From assembly GCA_963677165.2 (NCBI GenBank), contig CAXXSX010000004.1:1-46528 (forward strand): a stretch of DNA of 46,528 nt, written 5' to 3'. Positions 18,125-25,509 of this stretch are shown here, piece by piece. The notes under the pieces were generated by a model. That model searched no databases, had not been told where the DNA came from, and saw only the letters and a list, made by a program, of their open reading frames with translations. Origin of the DNA: JAFGXT01 sp963677165. GTDB taxonomy: Bacteria > Verrucomicrobiota > Lentisphaeria > Victivallales > SZUA-371. Position 1 is the stretch's first letter; each line of letters opens with the position of its first letter. The position numbers and the translations under genes are program-made.

Positions 18125-18811
18125 ATGAAACAGAAACAAAACTTCACACTCATCGAACTCCTGGTTGTAATAGCTATCATAGCTATTCTGGCAGGAATGT
18201 TGCTCCCGGCTTTGAGTCAAGCCAGAAACAAGGCAAAATCAATTAAATGCGTAGCGAATCTTAAAGAAATAGGCAGTGCGTCTCTCATGTACACTGGCGA
18301 CTATGACGCATGGTTCCCCGCAGCATGTTATAATGGAACTCCAAACGACTGGAAAGTCGAAATCGCCCCCTACGCTTTACCAAGCAGAAAAATTACAGAT
18401 GGCTGGGACTGGGATCTTCAGTCCGGTATATTCATATGTCCGGCATACGTGTTCCAAAAACTTGACGGAACCAAAAATGCTAAATTTGAAGGAGGATATG
18501 GCTGGAACCGATCATATTTCGGAAGAGAAGAAAGCACGACGTATCCCGAAAGAGTCAGAGTAAAACTCAATCAGATAAAAAGACCGACAGAATCAACTTT
18601 TTGCGGCGACACAGCAACAATACCCGGCTCAAAAAATTGGGAAGTATGGTATCTTCATCCAGGAAGCTATGGCTCAACATATGTAGGAAGCAGACATAGC
18701 AAAAACTTCAATTCAGTATGGGCCGACGGTCACGCATCGCACAATAATCGTACTGAAATGCTGAATGGACTAAATAGCGATAAAGACTATTACTATCGCG
18801 CAAGACGATAA
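18125..18811 (+). CDS. Pseudopilin-like protein, cassette 1
   Basis: A 228-residue protein beginning MKQKQNFTLIELLVVIAIIAILAGMLLPALSQARNKAK, a prepilin N-terminus with Glu at position 5 after the Phe but Asn instead of Gly just before it. The soluble part contains several conserved cysteines (SIKCVANLK, FICPAY, FCGDTA) and the H-X9-DG-type block HSKNFNSVWADGHAS. A strong AGGAAGGA ribosome site precedes the ATG. It is probably co-transcribed with the GntR gene and ends at a terminator. It should be inserted in the inner membrane and exposed after prepilin processing; binding a glycan fragment is inferred. Confidence 0.88.
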   Translation: MKQKQNFTLIELLVVIAIIAILAGMLLPALSQARNKAKSIKCVANLKEIGSASLMYTGDYDAWFPAACYNGTPNDWKVEIAPYALPSRKITDGWDWDLQSGIFICPAYVFQKLDGTKNAKFEGGYGWNRSYFGREESTTYPERVRVKLNQIKRPTESTFCGDTATIPGSKNWEVWYLHPGSYGSTYVGSRHSKNFNSVWADGHASHNNRTEMLNGLNSDKDYYYRARR

Positions 18812-18820
18812 ACTTCAATA

Positions 18821-18851
18821 CGGATTCAGAGATAACCTGAATCCGTTTTTT
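18821..18851 (+). terminator. Intrinsic terminator of cassette 1
   Basis: CGGATTCA (18821-18828) pairs with TGAATCCG (18838-18845), followed by a run of seven T. It lies 10 bases after the pseudopilin stop. Confidence 0.88.
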
Positions 18852-18914
18852 TATTAATTATTTGATATTAAAACACTTATATAAAACATTAAATTAATTC
18901 GTGGCCCCAAAAGA

Positions 18915-18969
18915 CATCCTACAATTCAACGCAAGTCTGAATACTACGAGGCCAAGTCATCCTACAACT
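18915..18969. promoter_or_regulatory. Two decayed operator-like sequences
   Basis: CATCCTACAA occurs at 18915-18924 and again at 18958-18967, each near a GGCC. Both match the right half and centre of the minus-strand operator form, but the left arm is lost. The second lies about 2172 bases from the intact operator at 16783, as expected if it is the duplicated copy of the glycoside hydrolase operator. No gene diverges from it. The rest of the 18852-19107 gap is A/T-rich with no gene. Confidence 0.5.
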
Positions 18970-19107
18970 AAAGCAACTACTTATCAGCCCTATTATGGCC
19001 AGTAATAATATTTGTATATTTTCCTATTTACAAGCTCAAAAATGCATTTTAAATTGAAAGATCGCTTCACAAATACATACTAAATTTAGATTTTATTATC
19101 TCAACTA

Positions 19108-19136
19108 TTGACATTTACAAAAAGAGAGTGTACCAT
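19108..19136 (+). promoter_or_regulatory. Promoter of GntR gene 2
   Basis: TTGACA (19108-19113), 17-base spacer, TACCAT (19131-19136), the same layout as the copy-1 promoter but with a weaker -10. Confidence 0.65.
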
Positions 19137-19137
19137 A

Positions 19138-19152
19138 AGTTATAGGATAACC
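19138..19152. promoter_or_regulatory. Palindromic operator before GntR gene 2
   Basis: AGTTATAGGATAACC keeps five of six arm pairs around the AGG centre, directly after the -10 hexamer, with the following CTGACAACA also conserved from copy 1. Confidence 0.75.
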
Positions 19153-19180
19153 TGACAACACAGGAAGTAAAAAAGCTAAG

Positions 19181-20275
19181 ATGAGTACGATAACAGTAAA
19201 AAACAAAAGCGATCAGGTTCGCGATATACTGCTTCAGGAAATGAAACGTGGAAAATACCGTGAAGGCGGTCGCGTTGACTCCGACAATGTTTTATCCAGA
19301 ACACTTGGAATCAGCAAAAATACCGTTCGCGAAGCCATATCGACACTGGTAAATGACGGCTATTTGAAACGCATCCAGGGGAAAGGTACTTTTGTAGTGT
19401 CAACAAAACCAGTTACACAATCTACTGGTCTGAAAATCATTCGTCTTGTCTGCCGTGACACATATAAATGCGGTGAAACCGACCACTTTCTGAATCACAT
19501 TCTTCGCGGCATTCATGCTGGCGGTTCACAATATAATTACGGTATCTGTATTGACCATTTCACGGAAGATTCTCCAGAAACCCTGCTGAACTCTCAACAA
19601 TTTAAGAGTGCGCCCAAGGATGGAATTATACTTGCCGGATTCTCAATTGATGCAAAGGAAATCACCCCATTGCTTGAAAGTAACATCCCTGTTGTATCAA
19701 TTGGAAAACCTAACGATGAGTCCCTGTTACCTTATGTTGATATGAACCACGTTACCGCTGTAAAGAAGGCAGTCGAATACCTGTTCGAAAATGGACACAA
19801 AAACATCGCCATGCTGGAAGTTGACTTGCATGCGCCATCTCACCGGGAAAGGATCGAAGGCTATCTGGCTGCTCACCTCGAAGCAAAGGTCGATGTCAAT
19901 CCGGAGCTGATTTTCAATGCCAAAACAACCGATATTGATGGTGACACTGCCATTAAAGAGCTGAGAAACCGGGGCGTTGATTTTACCGCTGTTATAACTT
20001 ATGGCGATGATATGCTCTACGGTGCACTCCGGGAATTCCGTAAGGAACATAAAACGGTCCCCGATGATATATCTCTCGTTACATATTCAACCTCTACTCT
20101 GCCTGTACTGAGCTTTATGAAACTCAATCCAACCAGAGTTCAGGAAGACATGTACAAACTCGGCAGTGAAGCAGTTAAACTGATACATAAAATTGATCGA
20201 CAAGCTCCAGTACCACACAATACCATGCTTGAACCAGATTTTATTATAGGCAATACAGTAAAAAACATCAAATAA
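19181..20275 (+). CDS. GntR-type regulator with LacI-like sugar-binding domain (copy 2)
   Basis: A 364-residue paralogue of the regulator at 17005, collinear along its full length without gaps and nearly identical in the winged-helix domain (residues 1-75). Most substitutions fall in the sensor domain, and many are conservative (for example FLNHILRGIHAGGSQYNYG). Identical recognition helices imply that the two proteins bind the same operators and can cross-regulate. Differences in the sensor could change the inducer or affinity. It is followed after 21 bases by a second pseudopilin. Confidence 0.93.
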   Translation: MSTITVKNKSDQVRDILLQEMKRGKYREGGRVDSDNVLSRTLGISKNTVREAISTLVNDGYLKRIQGKGTFVVSTKPVTQSTGLKIIRLVCRDTYKCGETDHFLNHILRGIHAGGSQYNYGICIDHFTEDSPETLLNSQQFKSAPKDGIILAGFSIDAKEITPLLESNIPVVSIGKPNDESLLPYVDMNHVTAVKKAVEYLFENGHKNIAMLEVDLHAPSHRERIEGYLAAHLEAKVDVNPELIFNAKTTDIDGDTAIKELRNRGVDFTAVITYGDDMLYGALREFRKEHKTVPDDISLVTYSTSTLPVLSFMKLNPTRVQEDMYKLGSEAVKLIHKIDRQAPVPHNTMLEPDFIIGNTVKNIK

Positions 20276-20296
20276 TAACCACAGGGAGATAGAACA

Positions 20297-20971
20297 ATGA
20301 AAAGGAAACAGACATTCACACTTATAGAACTGCTCATCGTAATAGCAATAATTGCTATCCTTGCTGCAATGCTTCTACCGGCGCTGGGAAAAGCCAGAGA
20401 CAAAGCAAAAGCAATCAAATGTATTTCAAACTTGAAACAATTCGGTTCTGCTACTGCCATGTATGTTAATGATTACGACGGCTGGATGCCGGCATCTTCA
20501 TACTATTCCCATCAGGCAACTCAATGGAGAGTTGAAGTAGCCGAATATGTAATCCCCAGTAGAACGGTAACCAGTTATTCTGATCCAGACCTTCGAGTCG
20601 CTCCCTTTATCTGCCCGTCTTATAAATATTCCGGGAAATTGAGTTTTTGGGAAGGCGGCTACGGTTGGAATAGATCATATTTCGGCTATAGAGAAGATTC
20701 CGCCGATAAGTATAAAAAAATCAGATTAAAATCAGTAACAAGACCTTCTATTTCAGCATTCTGCGGAGACACTGCCGATAATGAAGCTACTACAACCAAC
20801 AGATATTACCTTAATACTCCTTCATCTTCTGACCCGACCAGAATAGGCAACAGGCATTCAAAAGGAGTTAATATGCTCTGGGCAGATTTCCATGCGTCGA
20901 AGATGCTGAAAAGTGAACTGAGCCAAGGTGTAGATGGAGACTACTCTTACTACTACCGGGCTTCCAGATAA
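20297..20971 (+). CDS. Pseudopilin-like protein, cassette 2
   Basis: A 224-residue paralogue of the protein at 18125, starting MKRKQTFTLIELLIVIAIIAILAAMLLPALGKARDKAK. Thr replaces the usual Gly before the Phe. The layout of the soluble domain is shared (EGGYGWNRSYFG, FCGDTA, YYYRA.R at the end), but the sequence has drifted far more than the neighbouring GntR pair. The late motif reads HSKGVNMLWADFHAS, so the Gly of the DG pair is Phe. A GGGAG ribosome site precedes the ATG. It ends at a strong terminator. Confidence 0.88.
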   Translation: MKRKQTFTLIELLIVIAIIAILAAMLLPALGKARDKAKAIKCISNLKQFGSATAMYVNDYDGWMPASSYYSHQATQWRVEVAEYVIPSRTVTSYSDPDLRVAPFICPSYKYSGKLSFWEGGYGWNRSYFGYREDSADKYKKIRLKSVTRPSISAFCGDTADNEATTTNRYYLNTPSSSDPTRIGNRHSKGVNMLWADFHASKMLKSELSQGVDGDYSYYYRASR

Positions 20972-20989
20972 ATAATTACATAATAATTT

Positions 20990-21047
20990 AAAGGGGCCTT
21001 ATATACGTGTCTTTCTCCTCTCCCCATCGTCTATAAGCCCCTTTTTT
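20990..21047 (+). terminator. Intrinsic terminator of cassette 2
   Basis: AAAGGGGC-C-TTATA (20990-21003) pairs with TATAAGCCCCTTT (21032-21044), with one bulged C, followed by six T. It separates the cassette from the SGNH/NodB pair. Confidence 0.85.
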
Positions 21048-21082
21048 GATCTTTATTTTTTCAAATAACTACAGGAATGACA

Positions 21083-22438
21083 ATGTTAAAACAAATCACT
21101 TCTTTGGCTGTATGCACCCTGATTGCGACAGCTGCCATTGCTCAGAAAACTACATCTGATAACCTTGAAGGCTATCGTTGCGTATCAAACGGATTCCGTT
21201 TACCACTTAAATGGAAGAAAGCAACTTGCCCGCGGATCTTTTCACGTTTTCGCCGGAAAGCAATGGTTGATCTGAAGGGCAAACTAAAACTGATCTTTCC
21301 CACCTTTCATATGAGTAATGACAAACCGATCAGAGAAGTCCCGTTTCCAAATGATGTGGAGATTCAGGCAGGCATTGAACCGTCATATAAAATGGACAGT
21401 AAAAACCTGGATTCCTCCCCTCGCATTGTCGGTGAAACGGTTACGTATCATAAGGGAGATAAAGATTCATATAAAATCATTACGATTGACCTTGGTGACA
21501 AAGTAATAAAAAAAGGCGAATGGTTCGGTATTTGGACCGCATTAGAAAATCTGGACGGAGAAAAAATGGTTCCGCAATCACGCCTGGTAGGTAGTTCAAA
21601 GGAACAAATTTTTGAAACATCGTATACTTCCACAAAATCTTCATATATTAAAGACGATTTTATCCGTACAGCAAAGAAAATTCGCACCATTCCGCCCAAA
21701 CGAAACTGGGTAATGGGCTATTGTCCGATCGCCATTCTCGCGCAAACCGATTACACCGGAGATGTCTGGGGCATCGTAGGCTCCAGTATTCCTGAAGGTT
21801 ATTACGATGTCCGCGGCAACCAATATGGTGACGAAAACGGAAACCTTGGCTATGCTGACAAATTTCTTTCAACCAAGCTCGGAGCCCCTTCTGTTAATGT
21901 ATCGAAAGGTTCCGATAAATTCAGATACTGCGCAGAAGAACTGAAGGGCCGTCTTGATATCCTGAAGCTCTGTAACGTGAACAAAGTACACGTGGCTCTC
22001 GGCGGCAATGACATATCCGGTCGTATCAAACTGCGGCAAATGAAAAAAGACTGTATCAAAATCGCTAAAATGATCAAAGAAATTAACCCGGATATCAAAG
22101 TAATCGGATCAACGATTCTGCCGCATTCGCATTCAACCGATAAATTCCAAACCCTGAAGAATCAGACTCCTCGCTATGAAAACAAAGGTAAAAGCTCTGA
22201 AAGAGGGCGCTGGAACGGTATACTGAGAACTAACCCGACATCGGTTAGCCTGGACGGTGTCCATGAACTTTGTTCGTATGTTGAGTACGACTGGGAAAAT
22301 TCCGCCAGCCTGTGGTCCGATCGTGACGGAACCCCGAGCAAATTTACCGCGGACGGTACCCATCCAATCTGTTTCGGCAGTGAAGCGATAGCGGAACACG
22401 CGTACTTGATTGGTTCCAAAAACTCAACGGAAAAATAA
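21083..22438 (+). CDS. Secreted SGNH-type hydrolase
   Basis: A 451-residue exported protein with signal peptide MLKQITSLAVCTLIATAAIAQ. About 200 residues of beta-rich sequence precede the SGNH fold: block I DVWGIVGSSIPEGYYD with Ser234/Ser235, block III HVALGGNDIS, and block V ADGTHPICFGSEAIAE with Asp424 and His427. It should be an esterase on an acylated carbohydrate. The ATG at 21083 is chosen over 21077 because the AGGA ribosome site is then six bases upstream instead of adjacent. It is followed after 18 bases by a NodB-like gene, suggesting a two-gene deacylation operon. Confidence 0.8.
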   Translation: MLKQITSLAVCTLIATAAIAQKTTSDNLEGYRCVSNGFRLPLKWKKATCPRIFSRFRRKAMVDLKGKLKLIFPTFHMSNDKPIREVPFPNDVEIQAGIEPSYKMDSKNLDSSPRIVGETVTYHKGDKDSYKIITIDLGDKVIKKGEWFGIWTALENLDGEKMVPQSRLVGSSKEQIFETSYTSTKSSYIKDDFIRTAKKIRTIPPKRNWVMGYCPIAILAQTDYTGDVWGIVGSSIPEGYYDVRGNQYGDENGNLGYADKFLSTKLGAPSVNVSKGSDKFRYCAEELKGRLDILKLCNVNKVHVALGGNDISGRIKLRQMKKDCIKIAKMIKEINPDIKVIGSTILPHSHSTDKFQTLKNQTPRYENKGKSSERGRWNGILRTNPTSVSLDGVHELCSYVEYDWENSASLWSDRDGTPSKFTADGTHPICFGSEAIAEHAYLIGSKNSTEK

Positions 22439-22456
22439 GCAGCATTTAAAATCATT

Positions 22457-23962
22457 ATGAAGATACTCACAACAATACTTATGTTAACCGGCATATATGC
22501 AATGGCCGGACCCGGTGGCATATGCTTCCGTATGGATGATAACCAGAATCCCCAAAAATGGGGCGATGTTGCTGCGGTATTCAACCGGCACAAACAAAAA
22601 ATGTGTGCCTCTCTGAATATCAGAAGAATGGGAAAGCCATATATCGAAATGCTGCTGCAACTGCAGCGTGATGGACATGAGGTAATGGATCATACGCCAC
22701 TGCATAATATATCGCAATTCAAATTCGCCCCGGGGAAAGGAGCCAAAGATTACCAGGGTAAACCCGGAATTGATCATATCTCCGGCTATACCGTATATCT
22801 GGAATTCGCCCCTCTCTCTCCCAAAGATAGTATTGCTGACTTAAAAGTAAAACTGACAAAGGACAAACTGGTACTGATTGACAAGCCAGGCGATAAAATA
22901 GCAAAGCAAATACGCAATGCCAAGGTATTATATATTCCATCTTCAAAAAAAGTGTTACAGCTTTATCGGACAAAAAATCCGAATGAATTCAATCTAAGGA
23001 GTGTCTGGGGCGAAAAGAATGTAAATGAAAACGTCCAGACAAAAGCGTCCTTTTTCAGGGACCGTTCCTTTTCACTGACTCCGGAAGCTCTGGAACTTCT
23101 CGGACGCAACGCGCTGGAATTATTCGCCCATTACAAAGCCAAACGTCCTTACACCTGGATTCAGCCCGGCGGCGGGGTCAGTTGTATCAGTTCTGAACTT
23201 GTGAGAAAGGTTTTAGGAGAACGCCTCGGCTATAAGTCAGCCGCAACATATATCGGCACTTCAAAGAAAGTATTCAACGAATATAATCCGGACAAAAACT
23301 GTGCTTATGGCATGATGTGGGGCGATTTTGACGAATCTCGTCACCCACTGCAATGGAACAAGAATCGCATCGCCGACCTTGTCGCATTACACCATGTGGC
23401 AATCGGACATTCCCATATGCATCCCAGAGACAGCTGGGAAAAATATATGGAAAGACTCGATAAGTTGCTGGCATGGTGCATTGAGAAAAAGATTCCAATA
23501 AAAACCCAGTCGGAATGGGCCGATATATTATACAATCAGAAATACGATCCAGGAACTTCAAATATATTTCCTTCTTTGCGAACGGATTTGGATGAGGACG
23601 GCCTCCCGGACGGATACAGCTTAAGAAGCAAAGACTGGTGGGACGGCAAACGTCATCGAATCATCGGGAAAAGACATGGAAAAATATTTGCGGTAAATAA
23701 ACTGGCTGGTCTTGGAAAAGGAAAAAACAATCTGGCATTTACAGTAGATACGGTCAAGGGAACTCAGATTGAAGTAAAAGTCAGCTTCCCCGGCACCCGG
23801 AATAAAACGCTAAAAAAAGTATTTAATATTAAACCGGGAAAAGCAAGTAAATGTGTATGGCCCATCTCCATCCCGAAAAATGTCTCAACGGCTGATTTTG
23901 AGTGGAGCAGTAAAAACAATAACATATCTGAAATCTACAATATATCCCTTAAGAAAATCTAA
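22457..23962 (+). CDS. Secreted, divergent NodB-like polysaccharide deacetylase
   Basis: A 501-residue exported protein. After the short signal peptide MKILTTILMLTGIYAMA comes GGICFRMDDN with Asp27-Asp28 (NodB motif 1), then HEVMDHTPLHN with His79 and His83 (motif 2, metal site). An insertion of roughly 120-140 residues follows, then WIQPGGGVS (motif 3-like) and AIGHSHMHP. Residues about 370-501 form an extra C-terminal beta domain beginning near LRTDLDEDGLPDGYS, which looks like a thrombospondin-3/EF-hand-like calcium loop. N- or O-deacetylation of an extracellular glycan is the best guess. The metal ligands appear intact, but the large insertion makes it an unusual member. Its end is 4 bases from the converging acidic gene. 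Confidence 0.72.
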   Translation: MKILTTILMLTGIYAMAGPGGICFRMDDNQNPQKWGDVAAVFNRHKQKMCASLNIRRMGKPYIEMLLQLQRDGHEVMDHTPLHNISQFKFAPGKGAKDYQGKPGIDHISGYTVYLEFAPLSPKDSIADLKVKLTKDKLVLIDKPGDKIAKQIRNAKVLYIPSSKKVLQLYRTKNPNEFNLRSVWGEKNVNENVQTKASFFRDRSFSLTPEALELLGRNALELFAHYKAKRPYTWIQPGGGVSCISSELVRKVLGERLGYKSAATYIGTSKKVFNEYNPDKNCAYGMMWGDFDESRHPLQWNKNRIADLVALHHVAIGHSHMHPRDSWEKYMERLDKLLAWCIEKKIPIKTQSEWADILYNQKYDPGTSNIFPSLRTDLDEDGLPDGYSLRSKDWWDGKRHRIIGKRHGKIFAVNKLAGLGKGKNNLAFTVDTVKGTQIEVKVSFPGTRNKTLKKVFNIKPGKASKCVWPISIPKNVSTADFEWSSKNNNISEIYNISLKKI

Positions 23963-23966
23963 TCGG

Positions 23967-24338
23967 TCAAATCGTGAAGTTTATCTTGGTCCCGGGGTGA
24001 TGCCCGGGGCTTGAATCAGGATGATTTTCAAGGTCTACAACAACGCCTGACTCTTCTTCTGAGTCATCATATTCTTCATCTTCTGCGTAATATGCAGAAC
24101 CGGAATCCTCCTCTTCGTCTTCGGCATCCTTTTCTGTCACAGCAGAAGAGAGTTCAACCTCCACAGGTTTACCGAAGTCAACAGGTTTCTTGACCTTCTT
24201 TTTTTCCTCTTCTTCTGACTGTGGAGCGTTTCCCCCAAGAAAGATAAAAGAAGTTCCACCACCGCCGCCATCTGCGTCAGTACGATCAGAAGAGTCTACA
24301 TGCCTTGAAGTCGGCTCAATATATATATCACCATCCAT
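23967..24338 (-). CDS. Hypothetical acidic, low-complexity protein
   Basis: I do not recognise this 123-residue protein. It starts MDGDIYIEPTSRHVDSSDRTDADGGGGG, has a lysine patch (KKKVKKPVDF) and then a strongly acidic stretch (DAEDEEEDSGSAYYAEDEEYDDSEEESG). It follows the sigma-factor gene by 88 bases on the same strand, so it may be the last gene of the flagellar operon. The ribosome site is weak. A CCCGGG-GTGAT-GCCCGGG hairpin lies in its last codons (about 23990-24008) and could contribute to termination. It has no signal peptide or membrane segment. Confidence 0.6.
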   Translation of the reverse strand: MDGDIYIEPTSRHVDSSDRTDADGGGGGTSFIFLGGNAPQSEEEEKKKVKKPVDFGKPVEVELSSAVTEKDAEDEEEDSGSAYYAEDEEYDDSEEESGVVVDLENHPDSSPGHHPGTKINFTI

Positions 24339-24426
24339 AACAATCTCACGATACAGCTATTTACAACCACTTATAACTGAATACATTATAACCCTTCTGA
24401 ACTCAAAAGTCAAATTCAGCGTTTTT

Positions 24427-25200
24427 TCAGGAATCCATCAAAGCTCTAAGTTTCAACAGGATTTTCTGGTATATCTGAGAAATTCTCCCCTCGGATATCT
24501 CCAGAATCCGGGCAACTTCCTTGACTGACATTTCCTCGAAATGTCGGAGGAACAGAATTTTCTGTTCACGATCGGTCAATTCATGGAAGTGAGAGCGGAG
24601 CTGCTCAATTGCCAAAATCTGATGAGTTACCGCATCAGGGGAATCGACTCGTTCGTCCGGAATTACATCAAGGTAATTAATACCTTCCTGAAACTCCTCG
24701 TCAAGGTTCACGGTTTCACTACCCATACCGATATATCGTTCCACTTCGTAAACCGAAAGATTCAGTTCATTCGCGAGCTCTTCATCGGTAGGCGGACGGG
24801 AGTTTTCCCGGGTCAGCCGGTTAATAACCTCGCAAATTTCCCGATAACGGTTCCGTTGTGTACGGGTAAGCACATCCATACGGCGCAATTCATCAAGCAT
24901 TGCCCCTTTGATACGCTTATAGGCATAGGTTGAAAACATCGTTTTCCTGTCGCTGGAAAAAGAATCCAGGGCTTTATGCAAGCCAATAACCCCGATACCA
25001 ACCAACTCGTCGACGGATATCTTGTTTCTAACCGCTACCGGCATTTTACGGGCTATCCGTATTACCAGCGGTAGATACAGTTCAACCAGCCGGACGCGAG
25101 AAGTTTCGCTGGGATTTTTGCTGCGGTAGTCCCGCCAAAGCAAAGATTCTTCTTCTGGCTTTATGGCTTCCGCCATGTCCATTACGTCATCATAATTCAT
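24427..25200 (-). CDS. fliA: FliA/WhiG-family RNA polymerase sigma factor (sigma-28)
   Basis: A 257-residue sigma factor of the flagellar type. Region 2 includes LPLVIRIARKMPV, DELVGIGVIGLHKALDSF and FSTYAYKRIKGAMLDELRRMD; region 3 includes PPTDEELANELNLSVYEVERY; region 4 includes LTDREQKILFLRHFEEMSVKEVARILEISEGRISQIYQKILLKLR, the sigma-28 form of the helix-turn-helix. It should direct late flagellar and chemotaxis transcription from TAAA-N15-CCGATAA-type promoters; one candidate occurs at 31172. It is fifth in the flhA-flhF-flhG operon, a common arrangement. No anti-sigma gene (flgM) is seen. Confidence 0.95.
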   Translation of the reverse strand: MNYDDVMDMAEAIKPEEESLLWRDYRSKNPSETSRVRLVELYLPLVIRIARKMPVAVRNKISVDELVGIGVIGLHKALDSFSSDRKTMFSTYAYKRIKGAMLDELRRMDVLTRTQRNRYREICEVINRLTRENSRPPTDEELANELNLSVYEVERYIGMGSETVNLDEEFQEGINYLDVIPDERVDSPDAVTHQILAIEQLRSHFHELTDREQKILFLRHFEEMSVKEVARILEISEGRISQIYQKILLKLRALMDS

Positions 25201-25221
25201 CTTGACGCCTGCCTCTGTTAT

Positions 25222-25509
25222 TTAAGGTTCCTTCCTATCATTTTTCTGGTTACGTTCAGCCATCATCTGCTGAACTTTGCGCTTTTCTTCAAGGTGTTTA
25301 AACAACACCCCGGCAATCGCCTGCAACGCAAACATCAACACAAGCGAAGAAGCAAACAGTACGCATAATGCCATAAACGCTGAATAGAAAAAATCACCGC
25401 CGCGGGACAGGTTTACAAAGAAACATATTACTGAAACCACCACAGCAAGCATTATTACAATTCGACGTAAAAGATGCACGTACATTGAATTCGTTGCTCC
25501 TCGACTCAT
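25222..25509 (-). CDS. Small two-helix membrane protein in the flagellar operon
   Basis: A 95-residue protein with two predicted membrane segments (about LLRRIVIMLAVVVSVICFFV and FMALCVLFASSLVLMFALQAI) and a charged C-terminal tail (KHLEEKRKVQQMMAERNQKNDRKEP). Its ATG overlaps the flhG stop (ATGA-type overlap) and it ends 21 bases before fliA, so it is translationally coupled within the flagellar operon. I do not recognise the family. Its position suggests a role in flagellar export, placement or regulation; this is inference only. Confidence 0.8.
   Translation of the reverse strand: MSRGATNSMYVHLLRRIVIMLAVVVSVICFFVNLSRGGDFFYSAFMALCVLFASSLVLMFALQAIAGVLFKHLEEKRKVQQMMAERNQKNDRKEP

Larger units (their letters stand above)
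16783..20971 (+). repeat. Tandem duplication of an operator-GntR-pseudopilin cassette
   Basis: Two units of about 2.17 kb lie head to tail. Offsets agree: operator relic 2172, GntR 2176, pseudopilin 2172 bases. Similarity covers the promoter, operator, regulator, gene spacing and pseudopilin layout, and traces of the divergent promoter region. Conservation is highest in the regulator. Confidence 0.85.

Noticed and set aside
18829..18840. GATAACCTGA in the cassette 1 terminator as an extra operator
   Set aside because: Only part of the right arm matches, it lacks the AGG centre and left arm, and it forms the loop and stem of a terminator.
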